DNA from: CAIYZT01 sp947461435
Lineage (GTDB): Bacteria; Pseudomonadota; Alphaproteobacteria; Rhodobacterales; Rhodobacteraceae
DNA: 64,000 nt
NCBI GenBank assembly: GCA_965284435.1
Contig: OZ260083.1
Coordinates: 2,914,001 to 2,978,000, forward strand
Direction: 5' to 3'
The notes under the pieces are model-generated. The model saw nothing but the letters and a program-made list of their open reading frames with translations, was not told the origin of the DNA and searched no databases. Shown one piece after another: positions 1 to 7,662 of the stretch (its first letter is position 1; each line of letters starts with the position of its first letter). Position numbers and translations under genes: made by a program.

Positions 1-225
1 GCCAATCTGTGGCTGACCGTGACCAAAGATACCGCCCTCTTGGCGGTGGTGGGTTTTGCGGAACTGACGCAAGCGACCCGGCAAGCGGCCAGCACGACAA
101 AGGCCTTTTTCACCTTTTATGCGGCGGCAGGGGTTTTGTATTTGATCTTGTCCATCGCTTCGACGTTCCTTTTCTCGCGCGCCGAGAAGTGGGCACGGCG
201 CGGCCAACGCCGGACGGGGGATTGA
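1..225 (+). CDS. Amino-acid ABC transporter permease, C-terminal part (5' end outside window)
   Basis: The reading frame is open from the first base and stops at 223-225, so only about 74 C-terminal residues are present. They include one hydrophobic segment (TFYAAAGVLYLILSIASTF) and a basic cytoplasmic tail, as expected at the end of a HisM/GlnP-type inner-membrane permease. The next permease gene starts one base after the stop, so the two are translated from one mRNA and probably form the heteromeric membrane channel of a polar amino-acid importer. The substrate cannot be told from this fragment. The binding protein and ATPase must lie to the left. Confidence 0.75.
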   Translation, partial: ANLWLTVTKDTALLAVVGFAELTQATRQAASTTKAFFTFYAAAGVLYLILSIASTFLFSRAEKWARRGQRRTGD

Positions 226-226
226 G

Positions 227-1006
227 ATGCTGAAAGCTGTCTTGATTCCGCGCCGATTGGTGATGATTTTCATCGCCTTGGGTTTGCTTGTGCTGTGCTT
301 TGTCTATGGGCGCTGGGATTGGCTTTTGGTGCCAAAGTACCAAAAACTTATGGCCACCGGCGTTTGGAACACAGTGTCATTGTTGATTATTACCATGGCG
401 CTTGGCATGGCGATGGCCATTCCGCTGGGTCTGGCTCAGGCGGCCGGACCTTGGTATCTGGCCCGGCCTGCGCAATTATTTTGCGGATTGATCCGCGGGA
501 CACCCCTGCTGCTGCAACTGTTCTTGTTGTATTATGGCGTCGGAAGCCTGTTTCCGGGAATTCCGGGAATCCGCGAGAGCCTGTTCTGGCCGATCTTGCG
601 CGACGCTTGGTATTTTGCGGTGTTCGGTTTGTCCCTGTCCGTCGCAGGCTATGAAGGCGAGGTGATGCGGGGTGCGTTCAAGGGGGTTCCTCATGGTCAA
701 CTAGAAGCTGCCAAGGCCATGGGCATGCCCAGATTGACCTTGTTTTGGCGCATTTGGCTACCGCAGGCCCTGCACCGTGTGCTGCCCACTTTGGGCGGCG
801 AAACCGTTTTGCAAATGAAGGCAACGCCATTGGTGGCCATGATCACCGTGACCGATATCTATGCCGTGTCCAACAGGGTGCGTGCCGATACCTTGATCAT
901 TTATGAGCCTTTGCTCATGCTGGCTTTGGTCTACCTTTCCATCACTGGCTGCATTGTGGCGCTGTTTTGGTGGCTTGAACGCCGCATACCGACGCGAACC
1001 GCCTAA
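227..1006 (+). CDS. Polar amino-acid ABC transporter permease (HisM/GlnP family)
   Basis: A 259-residue integral membrane protein with a first membrane segment at about residues 12-27 and further segments over 45-75, 95-110, 128-142 and 215-250. The family signature RGTPLLLQ lies at 90-97. The cytoplasmic EAA loop at about 150-181 (GVPHGQLEAAKAMG followed by LPQAL) contacts the ATPase. Length and motifs match amino-acid importers of the glutamine, histidine or arginine type. It follows the preceding permease by one base, so it is the second subunit of the same transporter. It converges on the TetR gene, sharing 4 bp at the stop codons. The exact substrate is not readable from the sequence. 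Confidence 0.85.
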   Translation: MLKAVLIPRRLVMIFIALGLLVLCFVYGRWDWLLVPKYQKLMATGVWNTVSLLIITMALGMAMAIPLGLAQAAGPWYLARPAQLFCGLIRGTPLLLQLFLLYYGVGSLFPGIPGIRESLFWPILRDAWYFAVFGLSLSVAGYEGEVMRGAFKGVPHGQLEAAKAMGMPRLTLFWRIWLPQALHRVLPTLGGETVLQMKATPLVAMITVTDIYAVSNRVRADTLIIYEPLLMLALVYLSITGCIVALFWWLERRIPTRTA

Positions 1007-1599
1007 GACAATTCGAGTGTCGCCAGTTTCTGGACAAGTTCCAAGCCGCGGTTCACAGCGGCGCGGTCTCGCCGACGCATCCAGTCCAACCACAAACCAT
1101 CCAAAGTTGCCATCACCACATCGCAAACCCCCGCAACCCGGTCGCGGCGGGAATAATGGCTCATCTCGGTCAAAAGATGCTCAAGCCGTGCGCGATAGGC
1201 GAGATAAAGTTCGATCTCGGTCTTGGCGATTTCAGGCCGAGTGAGCGCGGCAGACCACAGGTCAATGCGCATGCGAAGATAGGCCGGATTGAGAATGTCA
1301 TCCGTGAACCCCGCCTTCAACAGCGCCGCAAATCGGTCCCGCGCGGTGCCCTCGCCTCGGTCCAGTTTTGCCTCGGTCTCTTGAAGGATTTGCGCAGCCA
1401 ACCGATAGGCTTCGCTCATCACCTCGTCCATATTCATGAAATGATAGGTAATGTGGCCAAGGCTCATCTGTGCCTCAGCCGCAATTTTGCGGGCGGTCAA
1501 GGCCGCATAGCCATCCCGTTGCAACACCGTAAGCGCCGCGCGAACAATCGCCTCGCGGCGCGGCGGTGCTGCAGACGTGGGATCAGCTTTCTTCGGCAC
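1003..1599 (-). CDS. TetR-family transcriptional regulator (BetI-like)
   Basis: About 198 residues. A TetR-type DNA-binding domain lies at the N-terminus (REAIVRAALTVLQRDGYAAL, then the helix-turn-helix TARKIAAEAQMSLGHITYHF at about 35-54) and a helical ligand domain follows. I chose the GTG at 1597-1599 because AGAGG sits 6 bases upstream. An upstream ATG at 1659 would overlap the preceding permease by 77 bp. The gene is last in the first polyamine-type ABC operon and overlaps the permease by 17 bp, so it is co-transcribed. It is therefore a likely autoregulator of that operon, perhaps acting at the TGACAG repeats upstream of the binding-protein gene. That link is inferred; the ligand is unknown. 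Confidence 0.8.
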   Translation of the reverse strand: MPKKADPTSAAPPRREAIVRAALTVLQRDGYAALTARKIAAEAQMSLGHITYHFMNMDEVMSEAYRLAAQILQETEAKLDRGEGTARDRFAALLKAGFTDDILNPAYLRMRIDLWSAALTRPEIAKTEIELYLAYRARLEHLLTEMSHYSRRDRVAGVCDVVMATLDGLWLDWMRRRDRAAVNRGLELVQKLATLELS

Positions 1600-2410
1600 G
1601 GCGGGCCTCTGCTTCACGAGACGCCTCAAGGGCGGCGTTCCGGCGGCGGCGCGTTTCATAGATGATGGCGAATACGATTGTCACCATGATCATCAGAAAC
1701 GCCAAGGCATTGATCGTGGGTGTGATGCCCGAGCGGACCTTGGAGAACACATAAACCGTCAGCGTATCCGCCCCGCCGCGCGTGAACAGCGTTACGTTGA
1801 AATTCTCAATCGATTGGAAGAACGAAATCGCGGCCCCTGCCCCCAGCGCGGGGTACAAATGGGGCAGTAAGATACGCCGCATGACTTGTGCATGGCTTGC
1901 GCCCAAATCCAAGGCAGCCTCTTCCAAACCCTGATCAAAGCTTTGCAACCGCGCCAGAACCAAAAGCATCACGAAAGACGCGATATAACTGACTTGACCC
2001 AAAACAGACAGGTGAAGGCCCGAAGGTACCGAAAACTGGTTCCAAAACAGCAGGGTCGAGATCCCGATCACGACGCCGGGTACCAGAATGGGCGCGACCA
2101 TCATCCCGTAAAGCACCGCCCGAATGCGGCCCGAAATCGAATTGACCAAAATCGCCCCAGCGGCCCCAACCGGAACCGCGATGATCACCACGGCCAAGGC
2201 AACCAAAAGCGTATTTGCCAAGGCGCCCCAGATCCGGTTGTCATTATAAAGGGCGATGAACCACTGATCTGTCAAACCCTTCCACGGGATGATTGTCGGC
2301 AGTTTGCTGGCATTGAAAGCGGCCCCGGACATCACGGCCAAGGGGACCAGAAGGTAGATCAAAAAGATGGCCATGTAGAGGTGGCCGATAAGCTTGCGAC
2401 TGTTTTGCAT
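1583..2410 (-). CDS. ABC transporter permease, PotC type (polyamine-like)
   Basis: A 275-residue inner-membrane permease. The first segment lies at about residues 8-28, several follow, and the EAA loop (EEAALDLGASHAQVMRRILLP) is at about 160-180. The PotC/YdcV type is indicated by length, by the position of the EAA loop, and by pairing with a PotB-type gene and a PotA-type ATPase. The C-terminal tail after the last membrane segment is unusually charged (many Arg and Glu). It starts 14 bp after the PotB-type gene and overlaps the TetR gene at its 3' end. It would form the channel with its neighbour for spermidine, putrescine or a related compound. The substrate is inferred only from family. 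Confidence 0.85.
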   Translation of the reverse strand: MQNSRKLIGHLYMAIFLIYLLVPLAVMSGAAFNASKLPTIIPWKGLTDQWFIALYNDNRIWGALANTLLVALAVVIIAVPVGAAGAILVNSISGRIRAVLYGMMVAPILVPGVVIGISTLLFWNQFSVPSGLHLSVLGQVSYIASFVMLLVLARLQSFDQGLEEAALDLGASHAQVMRRILLPHLYPALGAGAAISFFQSIENFNVTLFTRGGADTLTVYVFSKVRSGITPTINALAFLMIMVTIVFAIIYETRRRRNAALEASREAEARRAEES

Positions 2411-2424
2411 CTTCTGTGCCCCTT

Positions 2425-3348
2425 CTATTTCGCGATGTCAGACAGCTTGACGCGGAACACCCGCATCGCAACCGATACCGCAAGGGTACAAAACAACAGC
2501 AGCATGAAGGCGAATGCAGCCCCCGCGTTCCAATCCTGACCTTCCAGCATGATGCCTTGGATCGTCTGGGTGAACCAATTGCCCGTGGTCGAGTTGATGA
2601 TCGCAGGTACCAGAAGTGAGCCTGCCGACAGCATGAAGACCATCACCGCACCCGAGGCGATGCCCGGCTTGGCATGCGGCAAGATCACCCGCAAATGCGT
2701 GCGCCACCACGGCGATCCAAGATCTTCGGCGGCCTCGATCTGGTTGCTGTCCAAGGATTGCATGGCATTGTAGAGCGGGAACAGCATGAAAAGGACATAG
2801 GCATAGACCAAGGTGATCACCACCGGGCTATAGCCATCGATCCAACGAATTTCTTTGGAAATCAGGCCCAAGGTCATCAAAAGTGCGTTCAGCGGCCCCT
2901 TCAAAGTCAAGATGATGTACCAGGCAAAGGACCGCAGCACTTCGGACACCCAAAGGGGAACGAACAGAAGCAAAAAGAGGGTCGGCAAGGTTTTTCCCGA
3001 CGCAACTTTGGCCAGATAGAACGACAAGGGATAGGCCAGCAGGAAGGTGATCAACGTCACAACGCCTGAATAAAAGATGGTCAGAATAAAGACCTTGATG
3101 CGTGCTGCGATCATCACTTCGATGCCAAAGATCGAGAAAGGCACTTCGTTGCCAAAGATCTGGGCGTAATTCCCCAAGCTGTAGACATCTTTTGGCCCCC
3201 CGATGTCAGCCACTGGCAGATAGGGGCGGAACGAGGCCTCAAGCAGTTTGAAGTCGGGCAAAACCACCAAGACGATCAGCCAGAAGAACGTCAGCCCGAT
3301 GAAGGTATAAGTCAGTCCCTTGCCATAGCGGCGGTAAAGATCATGCAT
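2425..3348 (-). CDS. ABC transporter permease, PotB type (polyamine-like)
   Basis: A 307-residue permease with a cytoplasmic N-terminus, a first membrane helix at about residues 16-32 and a large periplasmic loop (about 40-85), as in PotB. Further helices follow, and the EAA loop is near IEAAEDLGSPWWRTHLRVILP (about 205-225). It follows the ATPase gene by 3 bp and precedes the PotC-type gene by 14 bp, consistent with one polycistronic mRNA. It contributes half of the transmembrane channel of the first polyamine-type importer. Family assignment is firm. The actual substrate (putrescine, spermidine, or another cation) is open. Confidence 0.87.
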   Translation of the reverse strand: MHDLYRRYGKGLTYTFIGLTFFWLIVLVVLPDFKLLEASFRPYLPVADIGGPKDVYSLGNYAQIFGNEVPFSIFGIEVMIAARIKVFILTIFYSGVVTLITFLLAYPLSFYLAKVASGKTLPTLFLLLFVPLWVSEVLRSFAWYIILTLKGPLNALLMTLGLISKEIRWIDGYSPVVITLVYAYVLFMLFPLYNAMQSLDSNQIEAAEDLGSPWWRTHLRVILPHAKPGIASGAVMVFMLSAGSLLVPAIINSTTGNWFTQTIQGIMLEGQDWNAGAAFAFMLLLFCTLAVSVAMRVFRVKLSDIAK

Positions 3349-3351
3349 GGA

Positions 3352-4437
3352 TCACGCCCCTGTTGTGGTGCTGTCGGGCAGCAAAGAGGCATTGCGCGCG
3401 TCAAACGTCATGTGCATTTTGCTGCCAGAGGCCGGGACACTGCCCGCACCGTCGTTGCGCAGTTCTGCAATCATGTCGGTGCCGTTTTCGGTCACGGCAT
3501 GCACCGTGATGAAGTTGCCTTCAAATGCCACTTCGGTCACGGTCACAGCAACCGAGTTTTCGGCACCTGCGGCGTTCGTCAACGCCACATGTTCGGGGCG
3601 AACGTAGAGCTTGACGGCCTTTCCGGCCGAAGTTTCGGGCAAGCGCGCCCTGAACGTGCCGATTGCCGTTTCAAAGCCGGCCATGCCATCGGCGGCGGCC
3701 TGAACGTTACCCTTCAAGATGTTGTTTTCACCGACAAACGAGGCGACAAACCCATTGACTGGATTGTTGTAGATGTCGCGGGGATTGGCGACTTGATGCA
3801 GGCGTCCCTGGCTCATCACGCCGACGCGGTCGGACATGGCAAGCGCCTCGCCCTGATCGTGGGTAATGTAGATAAAGGTCACGCCGGTTCGTTTCTGAAT
3901 GGCCCGAAGTTCGGCGCGCATATGTTGGCGCAGCTTGAGGTCAAGCGCGGATAACGGTTCGTCAAGCAACATAACAGCAGGTTCAACGGCAAGGGCGCGG
4001 GCGATTGCGACGCGCTGCTTTTGTCCGCCAGACAATTGACTGACCATTTTGTCGGCGCTGTCGTGCAAATCAACAAGGGCGAGCAATTCTTCAGCCCGCT
4101 TGCGGCGCTTGGCTTTGTCGACACCGCGCACTTCAAGACCAAAAGCGATATTTTCCCAAATGGGCATCAGCGGAAACAAGGCAAGGTTCTGAAAAATCAG
4201 CGCTGTCGGGCGCTGGTTCGGCCGTTGACCGCGCACGTCGGTTCCGCCGATGCGGATCACGCCTTCTGTCGGGTCAGTAAAGCCGGAAATCATGCGCAGG
4301 ATCGTTGTTTTACCGCAACCCGAAGGCCCAAGAAACGAAAAGAACTCTCCGGGCTGGATGTTCACATTGACGTGGTCCACGGCTCGAAACGATCCGAAAT
4401 CACAGCAGACGTTGTCGAGTTCAATTCCAGCACTCAT
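3352..4437 (-). CDS. ABC transporter ATP-binding protein, PotA type
   Basis: A 361-residue ATPase. Walker A is GPSGCGKTT (about residues 38-46), the signature is LSGGQKQRV, Walker B is VMLLDEPLSAL, and the switch histidine is in YITHDQGEA. A C-terminal TOBE-type regulatory domain spans about 235-361 and is typical of PotA and other CUT1-like importers. The ATG is preceded by GGGGAAG. The gene lies downstream of the binding-protein gene, after a strong terminator at 4555-4593, so it probably receives read-through transcription at a lower level than the binding protein. It energises the PotB/PotC-type permeases encoded next. Confidence 0.88.
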   Translation of the reverse strand: MSAGIELDNVCCDFGSFRAVDHVNVNIQPGEFFSFLGPSGCGKTTILRMISGFTDPTEGVIRIGGTDVRGQRPNQRPTALIFQNLALFPLMPIWENIAFGLEVRGVDKAKRRKRAEELLALVDLHDSADKMVSQLSGGQKQRVAIARALAVEPAVMLLDEPLSALDLKLRQHMRAELRAIQKRTGVTFIYITHDQGEALAMSDRVGVMSQGRLHQVANPRDIYNNPVNGFVASFVGENNILKGNVQAAADGMAGFETAIGTFRARLPETSAGKAVKLYVRPEHVALTNAAGAENSVAVTVTEVAFEGNFITVHAVTENGTDMIAELRNDGAGSVPASGSKMHMTFDARNASLLPDSTTTGA

Positions 4438-4554
4438 GGTCGTTCTTCCCCGTGGTCTTATGGTTTTTATTCAGGCTAAGCAGGTGCGATGCCCCGCGCA
4501 ATGGGTATGACCAGATCACGTTTGGTTTTCAGTCCAGCACGCCCCAGCGATCGC

Positions 4555-4593
4555 AAAAAAACGACACGCCGGGACCTTGTGGTCCCGGCGTGC
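4555..4593 (-). terminator. Intrinsic terminator/attenuator between binding-protein and ATPase genes
   Basis: Two perfectly complementary 12-base arms at 4565-4576 and 4581-4592 (CACGCCGGGACC in the left arm) enclose a TTGT loop. Read leftward, the hairpin is followed by a run of seven U (4555-4561). It sits just after the binding-protein stop at 4611 and before the ATPase gene. This is a common way to make much more binding protein than membrane components from one promoter. Confidence 0.9.
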
Positions 4594-4610
4594 CTGTTAG
4601 ATCAGCAAAC

Positions 4611-5738
4611 TTAGGATGCCTTGTACTTGTCTGCGTATTCACCGCGCTTGGCGATGAACTCGGCCGACTGCTCGGGCCACCACCACAGAGCAGCAAGCTT
4701 GGCGTCGTCGAAGGCCGAGTTGTAGTAGGTCGACACATCGGGGTTCATCAGCTCTGCGGAGCCTTTGCCAACCGGGTTTGCCGAGAAGGCCGAAGCCCAA
4801 GCAGCTGCGCCTTCAGCGGTGGAAACCCACTTGGCCAATTCGTGCGCCTGTTCAACGTTGACAGCGTTCTTCATCAAAACGAAGCCCTGGTGCCAAGCAA
4901 ATGCACCTTCCACTGGCGCGGCATAGCCGTAGCCGTCGTTGCGCAGGTTGTAACCGGTCGAATCCCAGCACAGACCAACCGTTGCGCCGTTCGCAACGAA
5001 ACCAGCGTTGGCTTCGTTTTCGCCCGACCAGAACTGAACCACGTTGCCCTTTGCCTTGACGGCTTCGGCCAGTGCGATGTCCCACAGCTCAACCATAGCG
5101 GCCATGTCGGTGTAACCATCCATCCACGGACGCGGCAATTTGCCCTGCGAGTCAAGAAGACGGCCCATAGCAGCCAGAGCCGAATGCGGACGCAGAACGA
5201 CCTGGTTGGCAGCGTCGAACAAGGCGGCCAGCGAAGCCGGCTCTCCGAGTACGGCGGATTCTTTGTTGTAAACCAGAGCTTCGGTGCCCCAGTTGGACGG
5301 AACATACATCAACGCGCCTTCAGCGGTCATTGAACGCTTACCAGCGGCGCCATCAGCAAGGCCCGGCAGGTAATTGTCCATCGCCAGCTTCGCCGGATCC
5401 CATGCGCCCAGAAGGCCATTGGAGTTCCAGCCGCCCCAACGGTCCAGCGTTGGTTCGATCATGTCGATGCCGCCAGCTTCGATTGCGACTTTCGCGGCTG
5501 CAAACATCGAATCTTGGTCAGGCTGCTCCGCAAAGTTCACCGTGATACCGGTTGCGGCAGAAAATGCCGGAATAACCGTTTCGGCGAAGGCAGGATAACC
5601 AGCCCAGCCCGTGAAGTTCAACTCGCCCGACGAGGACAGGGCCTTGGACGAGATAATGGCCGGTGCTGCAAATGCGCCGACGCCGACGGCCGAGCGCTTC
5701 AGAAAGCTGCGGCGGTTCAGAGTGGAGGTTTTGGTCAC
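4611..5738 (-). CDS. Periplasmic polyamine-type solute-binding protein, Tat-exported
   Basis: About 375 residues from a GTG at 5736-5738, preceded by GGGAG 8 bases upstream. A longer frame reaching 5888 lacks such a site. The N-terminus carries a twin-arginine signal (NRRSFLKRSAVGVGAFAAPA), so the protein is exported folded. The mature part is a type 2 periplasmic binding fold related to PotD (GELNFTGWAGYP, then VIPAFSAATGITVNF). It is the first gene of the operon, followed by a terminator and then the ATPase, permeases and TetR gene. It would capture the substrate in the periplasm. Tat rather than Sec export distinguishes it from the binding protein of the second operon at 32836-33906. Confidence 0.85.
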   Translation of the reverse strand: MTKTSTLNRRSFLKRSAVGVGAFAAPAIISSKALSSSGELNFTGWAGYPAFAETVIPAFSAATGITVNFAEQPDQDSMFAAAKVAIEAGGIDMIEPTLDRWGGWNSNGLLGAWDPAKLAMDNYLPGLADGAAGKRSMTAEGALMYVPSNWGTEALVYNKESAVLGEPASLAALFDAANQVVLRPHSALAAMGRLLDSQGKLPRPWMDGYTDMAAMVELWDIALAEAVKAKGNVVQFWSGENEANAGFVANGATVGLCWDSTGYNLRNDGYGYAAPVEGAFAWHQGFVLMKNAVNVEQAHELAKWVSTAEGAAAWASAFSANPVGKGSAELMNPDVSTYYNSAFDDAKLAALWWWPEQSAEFIAKRGEYADKYKAS

Positions 5739-6052
5739 GTAAGTTCTCCCTAGGTTTTCCCGGTTGTTTGCCGGGATTCTGGCTTTGGTGTCCCGAGCAA
5801 AAGCAAACGTAGGTGGCGCGTGTGACAGTTGCGCGACACCCCATTTGTCTTTGTGACAGAATACGCGCGGGGGATAAGGTTCTGTCAACTCCCCTTTGCG
5901 ATCCGCATAGCGAATTGAAACAAATTAATGCCCCAGCGCCCAAAAAAGAGAAGATAATCGCACGCGGGCCTTGCAAGATCCGCGAGCGACTTCCGCAATG
6001 GACGTCGGATTGGGGCCTTTATCGCTACTCCGGATCAAAAGCCTTTGCGGGA
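5739..6052 (-). promoter_or_regulatory. Promoter region of first polyamine-type operon with three TGACAG half-sites
   Basis: No gene fits in this 314-bp gap. It carries TGTGACAG at 5821-5828 and again at 5852-5859, 31 bp apart, close to three helical turns. An inverted copy, TTCTGTCA, lies at 5880-5887. The pair TGACAGAA (5854-5861) and TTCTGTCA (5880-5887) forms an 8-bp inverted repeat. All copies lie 83-150 bp upstream of the binding-protein start. I see no convincing terminator for iolE here. Confidence 0.5.
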
Positions 6053-6955
6053 TCAGTTTGCGACAGTGTAGCCATGCCGAGCCAGAATTCGGCGCAATTC
6101 GGCATTGCCCTTGGTCGACCATTCCAAAGGAGGGGCCTTCTTGGGATCCTGTTCGGCTTCGACGACGAACCACCCTTCATATCCGTATCCGGCCAGACGC
6201 TTTATGATCGCATCAAAATCAAGGCTGCCATCGCCGGGAACGGTGAACGCTCCTTTGACCACGGCATCCAAAAAGGATTCCTTGGTGCGGTCGATGGTGC
6301 TGATCACGTCTGCGCGCACATCCTTGGTATGCACATGGGTGATGCGGGCATGGTGATTGTCGATAACACGCAGCACATCGCCACCCGCAAACGCCATATG
6401 ACCAGCATCATAGAGCAACGGGATACCCGCGCCTGAATGCTTCATGAACAGATCAAGTTCGGTCTCGGTTTCGATGACCGCGGCCATGTGATGGTGGTAG
6501 GACAGTGGCATACCCTGTTCGGCACACCATTCGCCGAACAGTGTCATATTATGGGCGTAGGCCCGGATCTGCGATTCGTCCAGTTTTGTCTTTTTAGACA
6601 AAGGCTTGGATCGGTCGCCTTGAATGGATTGCGCAACTTCGCCATAGACAATGCACGGCGCTTTGGCGGCGATGAACAGATCCATCTGGGCCCGAATCCG
6701 GTCCTTGTTCTCGGCCAAGTCTCCGTTCAAAATCGTGCCAGAAAACCATCCGCCACAAACAGACATTTTGTGCGCATCCAAGACCGGTCCCAATTCGGCC
6801 ATGGTCATCGGGAAACGGCGGCCGGTTTCCATGCCCGAATAGCCCGCCACCGAGGCCTGACGAAGGCATTCTTCAAGGCTCACATCGTCCGACAACTCGA
6901 CCAGATCGTCATTCCACCAACAAATTGGCGAGATCCCAAGTTTGGCTTTCAACAT
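6053..6955 (-). CDS. iolE: Myo-inosose-2 dehydratase (IolE)
   Basis: 300 residues from the ATG at 6953-6955, preceded by AAGGGA. An upstream in-frame ATG at 7027 lacks a ribosome site. It has a xylose-isomerase-like TIM-barrel with the IolE hallmark near the N-terminus (ISPICWWNDDLVEL). Metal-site regions include YHHHMAAVIET, LLYDAGHMAFAGG and THVHTKDVR, and the C-terminus has WFVVEAEQDPKKA. The known reaction removes water from 2-keto-myo-inositol in inositol catabolism. None of the other iol genes is in the window, and its neighbours are unrelated, so a role in inositol use rests on the family alone. Confidence 0.88.
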   Translation of the reverse strand: MLKAKLGISPICWWNDDLVELSDDVSLEECLRQASVAGYSGMETGRRFPMTMAELGPVLDAHKMSVCGGWFSGTILNGDLAENKDRIRAQMDLFIAAKAPCIVYGEVAQSIQGDRSKPLSKKTKLDESQIRAYAHNMTLFGEWCAEQGMPLSYHHHMAAVIETETELDLFMKHSGAGIPLLYDAGHMAFAGGDVLRVIDNHHARITHVHTKDVRADVISTIDRTKESFLDAVVKGAFTVPGDGSLDFDAIIKRLAGYGYEGWFVVEAEQDPKKAPPLEWSTKGNAELRRILARHGYTVAN

Positions 6956-7071
6956 GATTTCCCTTTCGCATCCCAGGCCCGTTTCGGGCGTTGTTGGGTT
7001 CCTACCGGCAAAGCACGAAATGATCAATCCGTTCCAATTTTGGCCGACTGCAGAATTTTCATTCTGTAATT

Positions 7072-7602
7072 CTATTTGATCAAGCTTGAAATCGCTTTGA
7101 ACTGCGGATGATTGGCATCACGCAGCCATTCAAACAGGACCATTTCCGTCGTGACAATTGCGGCCCCTTGCGCTGCCATGCGGCCCAGCGCGGCCTGATG
7201 ATTTGCGGCCGTTCGAGAGCCGGTTGCATCGGCGACCACCCAAATCCGGCGGCCTGTATCGCACAGCGACACAACAGTTTGCGCCACGCAGATATGTGCT
7301 TCGCAGCCGATAACAACGATGTCTTTTGCCGATGACAGGCGGTTCGCAATTGCAGGTGTTGCCATTGCATCGAAGCTGGTTTTAGATAATGCCTTGCCAT
7401 CTTCGGGGATGAGCCCGCCAAAACTAGGACCCAGACCCTTGGGGTATTGTTCGGTTACCACGACCGGCACCCGCAACAATTCGGCCGCCGCCGATAAAGT
7501 TCTTGCATTGCGCAGGACCGAGTCATGACCAGCAATCACAGGCAAAAGCCGCTCTTGCAGGTCGATGATCAAAAGCGTGGCTGTATTTGAAATCAACGGC
7601 AT
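7072..7602 (-). CDS. Isochorismatase-family cysteine hydrolase
   Basis: 176 residues with the isochorismatase-like fold. The expected catalytic triad is visible: Asp14 in LLIIDLQ, Lys74 in ALSKTSF and Cys105 in GCEAHICV, just after the cis-peptide region. Length and motifs fit the YcaC-like or nicotinamidase-like subgroup that hydrolyses amides; the true substrate is unknown. The start codon lies only a few bases beyond a strong 12-bp hairpin (7608-7642). Translation initiation may therefore be restrained, or transcripts from mtkB may largely end there. It is downstream of the serine-cycle genes on the same strand, but a functional link is not evident. Confidence 0.8.
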   Translation of the reverse strand: MPLISNTATLLIIDLQERLLPVIAGHDSVLRNARTLSAAAELLRVPVVVTEQYPKGLGPSFGGLIPEDGKALSKTSFDAMATPAIANRLSSAKDIVVIGCEAHICVAQTVVSLCDTGRRIWVVADATGSRTAANHQAALGRMAAQGAAIVTTEMVLFEWLRDANHPQFKAISSLIK

Positions 7603-7606
7603 GCGG

Positions 7607-7642
7607 CCCCCGGCCTTTGACCTATTGTGGCAAAGGCCGGGG
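7607..7642 (-). terminator. Strong hairpin between mtkB and the cysteine hydrolase gene
   Basis: Arms at 7608-7619 (CCCCGGCCTTTG) and 7631-7642 (CAAAGGCCGGGG) are perfectly complementary over 12 bp around an 11-base loop. There is no U-run on the leftward side, so it is not a classical intrinsic terminator. It could halt transcription weakly, protect the mtkB 3' end, or mask the ribosome site of the gene that starts at 7602. Confidence 0.5.
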
Positions 7643-7662
7643 CTAATTGCAAATGGGCGACC

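Noticed and set aside
6053..6955. An inositol catabolic operon
   Set aside because: Only iolE is present; neighbours are transporter and serine-cycle genes, so no operon can be claimed.
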